Counted from the stretch's first letter, positions 1-9,736 are shown. The stretch: 64,000 bases of DNA from Candidatus Bathyarchaeota archaeon (GCA_026014685.1 JAOZHW010000007.1:186001-250000); one strand, 5' to 3'. A program made the numbers and translations. Notes: a model not told the origin generated them from the sequence alone.

Positions 1-3000
1 ACCGGGGCGGCCTCAGCGCCAAGAAACTCCGCTAACGTCCCAGCCCACTTCGGTTTCGAATTAGCTGTGAAGCCGACGGTTTCTGAAATTCCCCGCCACA
101 GCAGTGCCTTGTCGTAGTCGCGGGCATCTTGTGGCATAAACTCGAAAATCGATCGGCTAGCCACAATCACCAGCTTCTTCTTCATGCGGCTGATGGCGAC
201 GTTAATGCGGTTCAGGTTGAGGAGAAATTCGCTTTCGCTCCGAACATAGTCGGGGTCGCTTACACAGGTAGAAATTATGATGAAGTCTGCTTCGCCGCCC
301 TGGTAACGCTCCACCGTGTCCACTCGAACGTCCTTGCAGGCGTCGCTGAGCATGTTTTTGAGCAAACCCTTCTGCGCGTTGTGAGGTGTGATTACTCCGA
401 TGCTTTCAGACTGGGCGCTTTCTACTAAGGCTTTAACTATCGCTGCCTCCGTAAGGTTTGATTGGAAACTCTCTGCTTCATCATGAACAACAAGCACAAA
501 GATACTCTCAGGCTCCAACGCCACACCTAAACCGCCCGTCTTAGCCTTCACGGGAGAGATAGTCTCCTTCTGTTCAGAGCGGAAATCAATCGCATCCTTC
601 TCATACACCCACTCACGCAAGAACTCAGCGACAACTGAGTGGCAACGGTGGCTTTCACAGAGCCGCACAGCAGGGATGGCGGCAGGATTTCGGCATTTAA
701 TCCTCTCCAACCCCAACTCCTCGTTACGCAGCAACCGTAAGAAATCCATCGCTGAGAGGAAAGACGCCATTTCTTCGAGTGTGCGGCGGTCTTCTTTTTC
801 CCAGTTATGCGCCACAATCGGCGGTAGTTGGCGGTGGTCGCCTGCGACGAGGATTTGGCTGTTTTTGGTTAGGAAGCTGCCTGAGAGGATAAGTTCGGGC
901 AGTCGCATCATGCTGGCTTCGTCTACGACTAGCAGGTCAAAGAAGCCTTCGCCCCAAGGCGGCTCCTTGTCGCCAATCTTCTTCATCAACCCATACAAAC
1001 CAGGAGGAGTTAAACAGAGAACCAAGGGCGCCCCAACCGCGTCGGGTGACATCAAAGTTGACTGGTTCATGAGGCAGTCTGCGACTTCTTTGACGGTTTC
1101 GGGGTCTTCGTTGTAGTTGAAGTATTTTACGCCTTCAAGCGGAGGAGTTAACGCTGTGTCGCTACTTAGCACGCGGTAAATTTTTAGGTTTTTAAGGTCT
1201 CTGCCGCCTTGAATGGTGTATTCTTGCCAGCATCGGGCGAGTTTGGCGACGAATTCTTGGATGGCTTTGTGTGTGGGGGCAACCATGAGGACGCGGCAGC
1301 GGGATTTCGCGCGGTGGGCAGCTATGTGGGCCAGGACTGCCAACTGGAGAGTTTCTGTTTTTCCTGTTCCAGGAGGACCCTGCAACATCACAATCGGTTC
1401 CTGCCCAAAGACTTGGTCAACCATCCTCTTCTGCTCACTTTTGGGTTGCAGACTCCGCTTTTCTACCCAACTCAAAAACTGCGCAGCCCCCTCTTTTGAG
1501 AGCGGAGTGTGGTTGCCGCCGCATGTTTTGCCTGCCAAATAATCCGCCAGCAAACAGTACAACACATTGTTGGCAGCGTAGTCGAGGCATTTGGCGGCTC
1601 TATCAGAGATTATGTCGTCAGCCAATTCGTCCAAGATGTAGTAGCGTCCAGCCTCGAAGAGCTGCAAGAATTTGTTCTGGGCAGCTTTTTCTGGGTCAGT
1701 TGTTGGTAGGTTGTGCCATGCGCTGTATTTGCTGCCTTTACCCCGAGGCCAACTGACCACCTTAACAACAACTTCAAGTTTGGTTACATCAACCTTATCG
1801 ACGATGGCACGGGCTGATTTCTCTACTTCGGCGGGTGAGTGCTTCTCGGTTTCCTCAAACTGCCCCTGTCCGTTACGGTGCAACTCGGTGACGACCATCC
1901 AGTCTCCTGAACTGGAGCCATCAGAACCTTTCACTCGGCAGGCGTTGGCGACACATTCAGCTTTGGGCAACCCTATGCCTTCATAGACTAGTTTGCCTCG
2001 GACGATAAAGTCATGTTCTAATTCATCGACTCGAGTACACTGGAAAATCAGCGAACGCCCAGAAGCCACCCGCTGATATGGCAACATCGCGTAGTGCTGG
2101 TACATTTCTTGTCGTTTAGAGAAGTATTCTAAGTCGAGAAATTCTCGACAACTGCGTTCCAATGTGGCGTCGCCGAGTGTGAACTCTGAGATTTTGGGGA
2201 TGTCGATGGGTTTTTTGCCTAAGCGTCGGTTGCGGATTGTCATTGAGCGCTCTATTTGTTCTATGGCTTGGCAGATTTTGGTTCCCATCAAGTTGAGTTC
2301 TTCGTCGGTTATGCGGCGGGTTTTCTGGTTATAATCGCACCATTTACGTTTGTCAAGAAGAATCTTGGCTGGACCTTTAACTTGTTCAAAGTTATCAAGA
2401 CGCCCCTTAGCCCCCCAGATGTATTCGATGGGTATCTGGTCGCCGAAGCGGGCGCGAGCAGGATAGTAACCGTCGTTTGCGCCTTCTTTTAGGAAAGCCA
2501 TTGTGCCATCGGGGTTTCTGCGGAATGGCAATGCGTAATTGAACAATCCATCGCGGAAAACCATGGCTAAATCAACTGTGCTGCCGTCTTTGCGTGTGGC
2601 TCGCCATTGCTGGCGGTCATAGTAGTTGGATTGTTCAAGAATCGGCAATAACCCTGAACTGTGGAATCGGAGGGCTTTACGGTGAACGACTTCGTCTTGA
2701 ATGATTGAAAACATGGGTTGATCGATGGCTTGCCTTAACCCCAAAAGGTCCCGAACCGCCCGTGCACTGATCAGTGTCGGTTGGCGGCAGACCGCTTTCA
2801 TTAAGACGTCGCGTTCTTGGCGACTGAAGAAGTAAAGGTGGATTGGAGCTTGATCTGGGCTTCCCACAGAGTTGGCGACTTCAGTTATTGCGCGGGTCAG
2901 GTCTTTGAAGAATGCTTCCATGAGGGCTTTTTCTTCGTCAAGGCATTGGTGGCGGTCGTCTGGGAGGCTGCCTATGACGTGGGAGACGGTTTGGGGTTTG

Positions 3001-4316
3001 CCTCTGTAGCGGGTGCAGCTGACTTTGGCGCTTAACATCGACACCACATCTAGCATGTAGTCCCATTCGACGAAGAGGTAGATGCGAATCATGCCGTCAG
3101 GGCTGTAAAGCAACGGCGAATCGATGCCTGCAGATGGGCTATCTTCGGGGAGCCCGCCATACCCTGTACCTGTCAACCAAGGCATCCAGCGGCTTTTGCT
3201 CGCGTGGGGGCTGTTGGGTCTGATGCCGCCGAGCATGTATTGGGCTCGCTGAATCAGCCAGTCAAGTTTCGCCCCGATTATGGGGTCAGTTGACAACTCA
3301 TGCACTTTTTTTGCGTCTTTGGGTGGGATGGTTTTGAAGTCGTAGGGCTTCAGGTTGGCGGTGTCGATTACAGGTTTGAGCCGTGCTAAATCCTCCAACT
3401 TTGTAATTCCATGGTTCCTAAGGGCTTTCTGCTCTCCTCGACTCAGATTAAGCAGTGCGATGCTTTCGTTTTCTACGGCGCAGACGATGCAGCATTCGTT
3501 GAAGCCGCAGTTGTCACATCGCCAACAAAGCTGGTACTCGACTTTCTCAATTGGGGTTTCGTGTATGCGGTTTAGTTCCCCGTTTTTGGATAGCAACCGC
3601 TCGACGTCTTGAATGAGGGGGCTTAGTTTAAATTTTGGGAGGTTATCGGGGTGGAGGTTTTCAAGGCTGGTCTCGCGGTTGATTACTCCGCCCTCCAACT
3701 CGACTTTTGATAGTAAACTGCCCAGTTCTCGTCTGAGCAGCAGAATGTATATGGCTACTTGGATGCGGTGTGCGGTTTGTTCTTTCCATGACGATTTTAA
3801 CTCGAAAATTCGGATTTTCAGTTTGCCATCTTTAAGTGGCCAAATCGCGATTAAATCAGCTATGCCTTTAACGTCCCAAACACCTATTGGGCCTTTCATG
3901 GGTACCTGATAGAGTAGAAGCGGCTTGCCGTCTGCTTTCTCTCCTTCTTCGATTTGGTGTTCAATTATGTATCGTAAGTTGTCCATGGAGTCTTTGGCTT
4001 TTTCCCAACCGTTTTTGCCATGATGTTTAGGGTCGTAGATTGTGAAATCGAGGTATTTTGCGGCTTTTTCTTTGAGTTCAGCTACCTTTTTTTCTTCCAG
4101 TGCTTTGCCAGTGCCGTAGAGCAGGGGGCTGATGGGTTTGAAGGCTTCAGGCCAGACGCGTTTGCGGACTTCTTTGCCTTCGAATTTTAGTTTGAAGAAT
4201 CGGGGGCAACAGTTGAAGCGGATGTACTCAGCAATTCCTGAAGCGGTTAAGGTTCCCTCAGGTTCCTCTTCGCTGTCGTCATCTGGTACTTCGGTGATGA
4301 AATCGTCGCTTAACAT
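1..4316 (-). CDS. Cas4/RecB-like nuclease fused to RNase H-like and SF1 (Dna2/Upf1-type) helicase, 3' end outside window
   Basis: This is an open frame of at least 1438 codons read from an ATG at 4316 with a strong AGGAGG six bases upstream. It continues off the left edge, so the C-terminus is missing. Domains in order: residues about 25-280 are a PD-(D/E)XK nuclease (GIAD near 150, FELKSS near 172) with Cys36/37 and a Cys-rich group at about 262-277 that could hold an Fe-S cluster as in Cas4/AddB. An HhH-like segment follows. Residues about 360-470 resemble the YprB/TM0106 RNase H-like fold (YLFVEWDYM). The rest is an SF1 helicase with Walker A GPPGTGKT at 980-987 and Walker B LLVVDEAS ending near 1135. 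The family is linked to DNA end processing, but the exact role is inferred. I read the frame at many points and saw no frameshift. Confidence 0.88.
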   Translation of the reverse strand, partial: MLSDDFITEVPDDDSEEEPEGTLTASGIAEYIRFNCCPRFFKLKFEGKEVRKRVWPEAFKPISPLLYGTGKALEEKKVAELKEKAAKYLDFTIYDPKHHGKNGWEKAKDSMDNLRYIIEHQIEEGEKADGKPLLLYQVPMKGPIGVWDVKGIADLIAIWPLKDGKLKIRIFELKSSWKEQTAHRIQVAIYILLLRRELGSLLSKVELEGGVINRETSLENLHPDNLPKFKLSPLIQDVERLLSKNGELNRIHETPIEKVEYQLCWRCDNCGFNECCIVCAVENESIALLNLSRGEQKALRNHGITKLEDLARLKPVIDTANLKPYDFKTIPPKDAKKVHELSTDPIIGAKLDWLIQRAQYMLGGIRPNSPHASKSRWMPWLTGTGYGGLPEDSPSAGIDSPLLYSPDGMIRIYLFVEWDYMLDVVSMLSAKVSCTRYRGKPQTVSHVIGSLPDDRHQCLDEEKALMEAFFKDLTRAITEVANSVGSPDQAPIHLYFFSRQERDVLMKAVCRQPTLISARAVRDLLGLRQAIDQPMFSIIQDEVVHRKALRFHSSGLLPILEQSNYYDRQQWRATRKDGSTVDLAMVFRDGLFNYALPFRRNPDGTMAFLKEGANDGYYPARARFGDQIPIEYIWGAKGRLDNFEQVKGPAKILLDKRKWCDYNQKTRRITDEELNLMGTKICQAIEQIERSMTIRNRRLGKKPIDIPKISEFTLGDATLERSCREFLDLEYFSKRQEMYQHYAMLPYQRVASGRSLIFQCTRVDELEHDFIVRGKLVYEGIGLPKAECVANACRVKGSDGSSSGDWMVVTELHRNGQGQFEETEKHSPAEVEKSARAIVDKVDVTKLEVVVKVVSWPRGKGSKYSAWHNLPTTDPEKAAQNKFLQLFEAGRYYILDELADDIISDRAAKCLDYAANNVLYCLLADYLAGKTCGGNHTPLSKEGAAQFLSWVEKRSLQPKSEQKRMVDQVFGQEPIVMLQGPPGTGKTETLQLAVLAHIAAHRAKSRCRVLMVAPTHKAIQEFVAKLARCWQEYTIQGGRDLKNLKIYRVLSSDTALTPPLEGVKYFNYNEDPETVKEVADCLMNQSTLMSPDAVGAPLVLCLTPPGLYGLMKKIGDKEPPWGEGFFDLLVVDEASMMRLPELILSGSFLTKNSQILVAGDHRQLPPIVAHNWEKEDRRTLEEMASFLSAMDFLRLLRNEELGLERIKCRNPAAIPAVRLCESHRCHSVVAEFLREWVYEKDAIDFRSEQKETISPVKAKTGGLGVALEPESIFVLVVHDEAESFQSNLTEAAIVKALVESAQSESIGVITPHNAQKGLLKNMLSDACKDVRVDTVERYQGGEADFIIISTCVSDPDYVRSESEFLLNLNRINVAISRMKKKLVIVASRSIFEFMPQDARDYDKALLWRGISETVGFTANSKPKWAGTLAEFLGAEAAP

Positions 4317-4465
4317 TGTCGCCTCCTCACTGATGCCTGAACTTGTTTTCTTTAACCCGTGTGGAGCCTTTTGTATTTACCGTTAATTCACAACCAAACA
4401 CGACCTGCAACAGATGACGCTGTAAGTGTTTTGGGGAAAATTTATTGTTAACAAAGGCTCTATTG

Positions 4466-5047
4466 ATGCGACGAAACATGCCCAAAAACGAGAGAGACAC
4501 AAAGCAGTCTACGCTAGATAAACTACCTGAGCGCCCAAAAGACGCGCTTGAAATCATCAAAGCCACCCCAGACCCCATAGACATAACACAGATACAAGCC
4601 ACCACAAAAGAAGAGGACGAGTTAGCGGTTAAAATCTCGTTTAAGCTGCCCCCAAAAAAAGCGTTCTCAAGGGTGAAGGCGAATTTGTGGTTTGATGGGC
4701 ACCAAATCAGCTCGGTTGCTATTCGGATACTGCAGGGACCGTTGGCAACGGAGGAATCTGAGTTCTCAGCGGTTTTGGATATGCGGGGTGTAGCGGCGGG
4801 GAAGCATGTGGTCACGGTTGAGATGTTTGGGCTGTGGGATTTAAATGAAAAACTCAGCCGCGCTTTGAAGGAGACAACGATTAATTATGTACCTCAAACT
4901 CGAATGTCACGACTCGTTAAAGTACCAACCGTGAAAAGTGTGGCGGGGGCAGATTTGGCTGTGTTTTCAAAAACAGAAAGCAGTCTCTACGAAGGAATCG
5001 CAGAAAATCAAAAGAAAGAGCAGCTAAGTAAAAGGGATAGCTGGTAA
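4466..5047 (+). CDS. conserved-looking hypothetical protein
   Basis: I do not recognise this 193-residue protein. The frame opens at a TTG (4445), but ATG at 4466 is the better start because an AT-rich TATA-like stretch lies about 25 bases upstream; ATG 4478 is also possible. The N-terminal 45 residues are charged and probably disordered. The middle (about 50-150) alternates hydrophobic and polar residues like a beta-sandwich, with the segment ANLWFDGHQISSVAIRI. The tail is again charged. No signal peptide, membrane segment or catalytic motif is visible. It is divergent from the nuclease-helicase, so a shared function is only a guess. Confidence 0.7.
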   Translation: MRRNMPKNERDTKQSTLDKLPERPKDALEIIKATPDPIDITQIQATTKEEDELAVKISFKLPPKKAFSRVKANLWFDGHQISSVAIRILQGPLATEESEFSAVLDMRGVAAGKHVVTVEMFGLWDLNEKLSRALKETTINYVPQTRMSRLVKVPTVKSVAGADLAVFSKTESSLYEGIAENQKKEQLSKRDSW

Positions 5048-5051
5048 GCTA

Positions 5052-5186
5052 CTATCGTTTCTTACCTTTTGGCGGAAGCTGGTTTAACATTGCTTTTTTT
5101 GCTGCTTCTTTTTCCCGTTTAGCTTTCTTTTCCTGTTCTTTGCGGGTGTTGATGTTTTTCCTTTTCATTGTGCCCATTTTAGCCAT
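5052..5186 (-). CDS. 44-residue lysine-rich small protein
   Basis: A short frame reads ATG at 5186 to TAG at 5052. The product has 44 residues, about a third of them Lys or Arg, with an alternating Lys/Glu/Ala helix in the middle and a C-terminus PPKGKKR. It lies in the gap between two plus-strand frames and overlaps neither. An AT-rich stretch precedes the start and GAG touches the ATG. The composition suggests nucleic-acid or ribosome binding, but nothing more can be said. It could be a chance frame. Confidence 0.5.
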   Translation of the reverse strand: MAKMGTMKRKNINTRKEQEKKAKREKEAAKKAMLNQLPPKGKKR

Positions 5187-5222
5187 CTCAAATAAAAAAT
5201 TAAAGGGTCAGCGTGCACTAAA

Positions 5223-5510
5223 ATGTTGCCCTTTTTCTGGGGCAAAAAACAAAAGTCACACAAAATCCTAAATCTTCTCTTGCGTCCAAAAAGTCCTTTG
5301 CGTGAGGAATGCTTATCAAAATGCGCCACTTATGTTTATCTTGGTGCTAAGGTGCCGACTAGAACTCTGCTCTGTGGATGCGTTTATGAAGAAAACGACT
5401 GGATGCTCGTTCGCGTTAAAGAATGCGAAAAACACCATAAAGCAAGAAACAGAAAAGTAGAGTACCGCCCCAAAGCTGAATGTAACCGCAACGACACCCG
5501 AGGAGAATAA
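5223..5510 (+). CDS. possible small Cys-containing protein, uncertain
   Basis: This frame would encode 95 residues starting MLPFFWGKK. The central part has five Cys residues (C-x3-C, then CGC, then a Cys before EKHH), which could bind a metal. The C-terminal third is basic. There is no clear ribosome-binding site before the ATG, and codon use is not convincing. It fills a gap between divergent and convergent genes. I list it as possible, not certain. Confidence 0.33.
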   Translation: MLPFFWGKKQKSHKILNLLLRPKSPLREECLSKCATYVYLGAKVPTRTLLCGCVYEENDWMLVRVKECEKHHKARNRKVEYRPKAECNRNDTRGE

Positions 5511-5513
5511 GCC

Positions 5514-6668
5514 CTACTTGCTGGTTTCGCCATTGTCAGCGGCTGGGTTGCCGTTTTTGTTATTATGTAACTCCGACAATCTTAAGATTGTATCTTTGTA
5601 GACTGCTATCGCATTTAAGTAATCATTGATTTCTATGTGTTCGTCTATGGTATGGTCGAGGTGGGAGTCACCGGGGCCGTATGTGACGATTGGGATGTTC
5701 ATGGCTTTTCCGAGGATGTTCATGTCGCCTGTGCCTGTTTTGCGTAGGAGTGTTGCGGGTTTGTTGAGGACTTTACGCACCGAAGAAGACAGCACATGCA
5801 CAAGTGGCGAGGACTTGTTTGCTTCAAACGGTTCTACAGTGTCGAGTACGGTGGCTTTGATTCCGACTTTTGGGTTTGCGTTCTGGTAGCTGGCGATTAT
5901 CTTCATCATCTTTTCGTAGACTTGGGTTGTGGTGTATTGTATTGGAACGCGTATGTCGAGGTTCATTTCTGTTTCGAAGGGTATAACCGAGTTACCTCTG
6001 CCGCCAACCATACGAACCAAGCAGACTGTAATCGCTGTGAAGGGGGTTTCCTGTGGTTCAATCGAGGGGTAAGTGCAGGCAGCTTTAATTTTCTCCCAAA
6101 GCTCATAGGCCTTCTCTAATGCATTGTCAAAGAGCCACGGTGTCGAGGAGTGACCCGTTTCAGTTTTGACGACAAGCTTTAGCTGGATTTGTCCTTTGAA
6201 GCCGATGGTTATGTTTTCGACTCCGCTGGGTTCACCGAATATCGCGTAGTGTGCGTCGATGCCTTGAGTTATGAGGTGGCGGACTCCTTTGCTTGTGGCT
6301 TCTTCTTCGACGACGCTTGCTATGAGAATTTTCCCCTTAAAGGTGGGGTCTTTACCTGCCTGCGCGGCAGCCATAATCATGGCGGCGAGTGGTCCTTTGG
6401 CGTCAACTGCGCCTCGGGCGTAGATTTTGCCTTCTTCCAGTCGCAACGGAACATGCCCTGCTACGGTGTCCATGTGACCGCAGAGCAAGATGACGGGTTC
6501 ACCTTTGCCGACGACGCCGATGACGTTGCCGATGCTGTCTATGCCGACTTCGAAGCCCATGCGCTTCATTTCGGAAGCTACAAAGTTGGCAACATCTTGC
6601 TCTTTGCCGCTGGGGCTGTAGATACCCAGCAGGTTAGTTAGGAACCGAACTGCTGCTTGCTCGCTCAA
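5514..6668 (-). CDS. lysK: [LysW]-lysine/ornithine hydrolase (M20 family)
   Basis: LysK releases lysine (or ornithine) from the C-terminal Glu of the LysW carrier, the last step of the carrier pathway. The 384-residue protein shows the M20 metal ligands: CGHMDT (His65, Asp67), Asp89 in GAVDAKG, the Glu121-123 catalytic region (VVEEEATSKG), and a late His in GDSHLDH. Length fits the family. It is the last gene of the operon, and its TTG start overlaps the lysJ end by 35 bases, implying translational coupling. Whether it acts on lysine, ornithine or both cannot be read from the sequence. Confidence 0.9.
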   Translation of the reverse strand: MSEQAAVRFLTNLLGIYSPSGKEQDVANFVASEMKRMGFEVGIDSIGNVIGVVGKGEPVILLCGHMDTVAGHVPLRLEEGKIYARGAVDAKGPLAAMIMAAAQAGKDPTFKGKILIASVVEEEATSKGVRHLITQGIDAHYAIFGEPSGVENITIGFKGQIQLKLVVKTETGHSSTPWLFDNALEKAYELWEKIKAACTYPSIEPQETPFTAITVCLVRMVGGRGNSVIPFETEMNLDIRVPIQYTTTQVYEKMMKIIASYQNANPKVGIKATVLDTVEPFEANKSSPLVHVLSSSVRKVLNKPATLLRKTGTGDMNILGKAMNIPIVTYGPGDSHLDHTIDEHIEINDYLNAIAVYKDTILRLSELHNNKNGNPAADNGETSK

Positions 6669-7848
6669 TTTCTTCTTCTCCTAATGCTTCATCTAAAACT
6701 GTCACGGCTCGGTCAATCTGGGGCTTAGTTATAACCAGAGGGGGGAGTAAGCGCACGACGGTTCTGCCTGCGTCGATGACTAAAACGCCTTTGTTGAGTG
6801 CCTTTTGGATTACGCCGTAAACATCGTAGCGTAACTCCATGCCAAGCATCAAGCCTAAACCGCGGACTTCCTTGATTATCTTATGCTTCTCAGCTAAGCC
6901 TTCCAGTTGGGTTTTGAAGTATTTACCGTTTAAGGCAGCTTTGTCGGCGAGTTTCTCCTCCATCAAAGCGTCGATGGCGGCGCAGCCTGCAGCGCAAACC
7001 AGAGGGCTCCCGCTGAAAGTAGTAGTGTGCTCACCCAGCTTCAGTGACGCCATAATGGTGTCTTTTGCGACGGTTATGCCGATGGGTAACCCACCTGCAA
7101 AAGGCTTAGCTAAACACATGATATCGGGTGTGACGCCCCAGTTTTCGCCACCGAACAATTTGCCCGTGCGCCCAAAGCTGCTTTGGACTTCGTCAAAGAT
7201 GAGTAGGACGCCGCGTTTGTTGCAGATTTCACGGACCTCTTGGAAGTAGCCGTTTGGGGGCACACGAATGCCGCCTTCGCCTCGCACAGGCTCCAAGATG
7301 ACGGCGGCGGTTTTCTCTGTGATTGCCTCTGCAATTTTTGCGGCGTTGTCTGGCGCAACATGCTTAACATCTGGGATAAGCGGCATGAAGGGTTCACGGT
7401 ATTTCTTGTCCCAAGTCGCCGACAATGCCCCCATGGTTTTGCCATGGTAAGAACCCATCACCGCAATGATTTCGGTTTTAGCTGTAGCTTTGCGAGCTAA
7501 CTTCAGAGCACACTCTACGGATTCGGCTCCACTGTTAGATAGAAACGCTTTGTTGAGCCCTTTTGGGGTGATTTTGATGAGTTTGTCGATGAATTCAGCG
7601 CGTTTGTCGTTGTAGTAGCAACTGTGGCAGGTTATGAGTTGCTCAGATTGAGCTTTGATGGCTTCAACGATTTTTGGGTGACAATGCCCCAATGCGGCGA
7701 CACCGTAGCTGCTTGAGCAATCCACGTATTCCTTGCCGTTTATGTCCCAGACCAAGGCGCCTTTGCCATGGGTTATGACGACGGGTTTCTTAGCGAACAC
7801 GTTAGCCAGATAGCAATCTTCAGTTTCCATTATTTCAGTTTCATTCAC
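6634..7848 (-). CDS. lysJ: [LysW]-aminoadipate/glutamate semialdehyde aminotransferase
   Basis: This is a PLP-dependent class III aminotransferase (404 residues) that aminates the LysW-bound semialdehyde, using glutamate as donor. Visible motifs are the phosphate-binding SNSGAESVE (about 104-112), DEVQSSFGRTG with Asp219 contacting the PLP ring nitrogen, and the PLP lysine in CLAKPFAGG (Lys248). It resembles ArgD/LysJ. It overlaps lysZ by 8 bases upstream and lysK by 35 bases downstream. The same enzyme often serves lysine and arginine synthesis in archaea. Confidence 0.91.
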   Translation of the reverse strand: MNETEIMETEDCYLANVFAKKPVVITHGKGALVWDINGKEYVDCSSSYGVAALGHCHPKIVEAIKAQSEQLITCHSCYYNDKRAEFIDKLIKITPKGLNKAFLSNSGAESVECALKLARKATAKTEIIAVMGSYHGKTMGALSATWDKKYREPFMPLIPDVKHVAPDNAAKIAEAITEKTAAVILEPVRGEGGIRVPPNGYFQEVREICNKRGVLLIFDEVQSSFGRTGKLFGGENWGVTPDIMCLAKPFAGGLPIGITVAKDTIMASLKLGEHTTTFSGSPLVCAAGCAAIDALMEEKLADKAALNGKYFKTQLEGLAEKHKIIKEVRGLGLMLGMELRYDVYGVIQKALNKGVLVIDAGRTVVRLLPPLVITKPQIDRAVTVLDEALGEEEIERASSSSVPN

Positions 7849-8659
7849 TCGTGATCACGGTACCAGTTTGGTGATTTAGTACTGAGGTGATGGGTTGCTT
7901 AGCGGTTCCAGAAGTAACCAACACTTCTTTGACGCCTTGATTGAGTGCTTCGAGACCCGCGTGGACTTTGGTGCTCATGCCGCCGCCGATTTTGCTGAGG
8001 ACTTCTTTTACTTCTGTCGCGGCGATTTTAGGCACACGTTCCCCTTTTAGAATTAAGCCTTCGACGTCGGTAAGTAAGATGAGTTTGTCTGCTTTGAGTG
8101 CACCTGCAACGATGGCTGCGGTTCGGTCGCCGTCCACGTTTAAGGGTTCGCAGTCTTGACTAAGAGCAATCGGTGTCACAATCGGCACATAGCCCTTCTC
8201 AAGCAGCAAACCGAGCAACTCAGTGTTCACTTGGGTAATTTTGCCTGTGTAGCCGCCGTCGATTACTTTTTTGCGGCCTCGCTCGTCTACAGCGATGAGT
8301 TTGGTTTTGCGCTCAGCCCTTAAAATGGCAGCGTCAAGACCGCTTAAACCGACGGCAGATATGCCTTGGCTTTGCAGTGCAAGAACGATTTGTTTGTTCA
8401 TTTTGCCTGCCATAACCATGGTGTAGATTTCGATGGTTTCTTTGTCGGTGTAGCGACTACGGAACCCCTCAGGCGACATGATGAACTTCTGCTCTTTGCC
8501 CAGCTTCGAGGCGATTTCGGTGACTTCTGCGCCGCCGCCGTGTACCAAAACAACTTTGTGCTGTTTGGCAACTTCTTTGAGGTCAGCTACGAGGTCGCTT
8601 GAGGCGCCTTCTTTTAGGATGCTTCCACCCATCTTAATAACAAGCAACATACCTATCAC
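7841..8659 (-). CDS. lysZ: [LysW]-aminoadipate/glutamate kinase
   Basis: This amino-acid kinase (272 residues) phosphorylates the side chain of the LysW-bound substrate using ATP. N-terminal KMGGS (Lys9, Gly11-12) and HGGGAEV (40-46) are the ATP and substrate loops of the ArgB/LysZ family, and SPEGFRSRYTD (62-72) is typical of the LysZ branch rather than classic ArgB. An internal ATG three codons in (8650) is an alternative start. It overlaps lysY by 4 bases and lysJ by 8. Confidence 0.91.
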   Translation of the reverse strand: MIGMLLVIKMGGSILKEGASSDLVADLKEVAKQHKVVLVHGGGAEVTEIASKLGKEQKFIMSPEGFRSRYTDKETIEIYTMVMAGKMNKQIVLALQSQGISAVGLSGLDAAILRAERKTKLIAVDERGRKKVIDGGYTGKITQVNTELLGLLLEKGYVPIVTPIALSQDCEPLNVDGDRTAAIVAGALKADKLILLTDVEGLILKGERVPKIAATEVKEVLSKIGGGMSTKVHAGLEALNQGVKEVLVTSGTAKQPITSVLNHQTGTVITSE

Positions 8660-9705
8660 ATCGGGTGGAACCCAGTGCTCTTAAGGCCTGTGGTTTCGTC
8701 AATTCCCATCATAACGTTTAGGCACTGCACACCCTGTCCCGCTGCACCTTTAACCATGTTGTCCAATGCTGAGAACATTATGAGGCGATTGGCGTGTTCG
8801 TCGATTTCGAAGCCCACGTCGCAGAAGTTGGTGCCTGTGGTGATTTTGGGGTCAGGTAACTGGTAGGGGCCTTTTAGGTATTTTACGAGGCGAATGAATG
8901 GTTCGTTTCCGTACATGCCGCGTAGTGCTTTCCAGAGGTCTTTGCTTGCGATTGGCTGCTTGGGGAAAGTGTGGATAGTTGCCAATATGCCGCGCACCAT
9001 GTTAACCGCGTGGGGGGTGAAGGAGATTTTCACTTGCCCGCCTAGAGGTGCGAGTTCTTGTTCGACTTCTGCTATGTGGCGGTGCCCAACGACTTTGTAG
9101 GGTCGGACGCCTCCGAAGCGTTCAGGGTGGTGCGAAGCAATGGTGGGTTTGCTGCCGCCGCCTGAGGACCCGACTTTGAGGTCGACGACGATTTTGTTTT
9201 CATCAATCAATCCCGCTTTTACTATTGGAGCTAAGCCGAGGATTGCGGCTGTGGCTTCGCAACCGGGGCACGCGACAAGTTTAGCTTTCTTGATTTCTTC
9301 CCGATGTAACTCAGGCAAACCGTAAGCGGCTTCCTTGAGCATCTCTTGGTGACCATGCGTCCAGCCGTAGTATTTTTCGTAGTCGGCTGGATTTTTTAAG
9401 CGAAAGTCAGCGCTCATGTCAATAACTTTTAAGCCTGCCTCAAGCAACTTCGGAACCAAGTTCACTGAGCCGCCATGTGGGGTAGCTGTGAAGACTAAAT
9501 CGCAGTTTTTCTGTAGTTCAGTCATGTCTTGGGGAACAAACTTGAGTTGTGTCATGCCTCTGAGGTTTGGGTGCACGTTGAAGACGTATTCGCCTGCGCT
9601 TTGGCGTGAAGTAACCATCGTTACCTCAACCTCTGGGTGTAGAAGTAGCAGTCTTAATAGTTCGCTTCCAACGTATCCTGAACCGCCGATTATTCCAACT
9701 TTCAT
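8656..9705 (-). CDS. lysY: [LysW]-aminoadipyl/glutamyl phosphate reductase
   Basis: This NADPH-dependent reductase (349 residues) converts the LysW-bound acyl phosphate to the semialdehyde. GGSGYVGSE (7-15) is the Rossmann nucleotide loop, and VACPGC (Cys149 as the likely thioester nucleophile) is the ArgC/LysY active-site motif. GSSGGG near 185 and HRHIAEVEQ are also typical. It follows lysX by 31 bases and overlaps lysZ by 4 bases, in pathway order. Confidence 0.92.
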   Translation of the reverse strand: MKVGIIGGSGYVGSELLRLLLLHPEVEVTMVTSRQSAGEYVFNVHPNLRGMTQLKFVPQDMTELQKNCDLVFTATPHGGSVNLVPKLLEAGLKVIDMSADFRLKNPADYEKYYGWTHGHQEMLKEAAYGLPELHREEIKKAKLVACPGCEATAAILGLAPIVKAGLIDENKIVVDLKVGSSGGGSKPTIASHHPERFGGVRPYKVVGHRHIAEVEQELAPLGGQVKISFTPHAVNMVRGILATIHTFPKQPIASKDLWKALRGMYGNEPFIRLVKYLKGPYQLPDPKITTGTNFCDVGFEIDEHANRLIMFSALDNMVKGAAGQGVQCLNVMMGIDETTGLKSTGFHPM

Positions 9706-9736
9706 TTTCTGTATCCTCTTTTCACTATTTGTTTGA

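Noticed and set aside
129-4386. Many plus-strand frames of 60-170 codons
   Set aside because: They are the antisense of the nuclease-helicase gene, which stays open on the minus strand with all motifs in one frame.
4327-4815. 162-codon minus-strand frame
   Set aside because: It is opposite the gene at 4466 and has poorer codon use and no ribosome-binding site.
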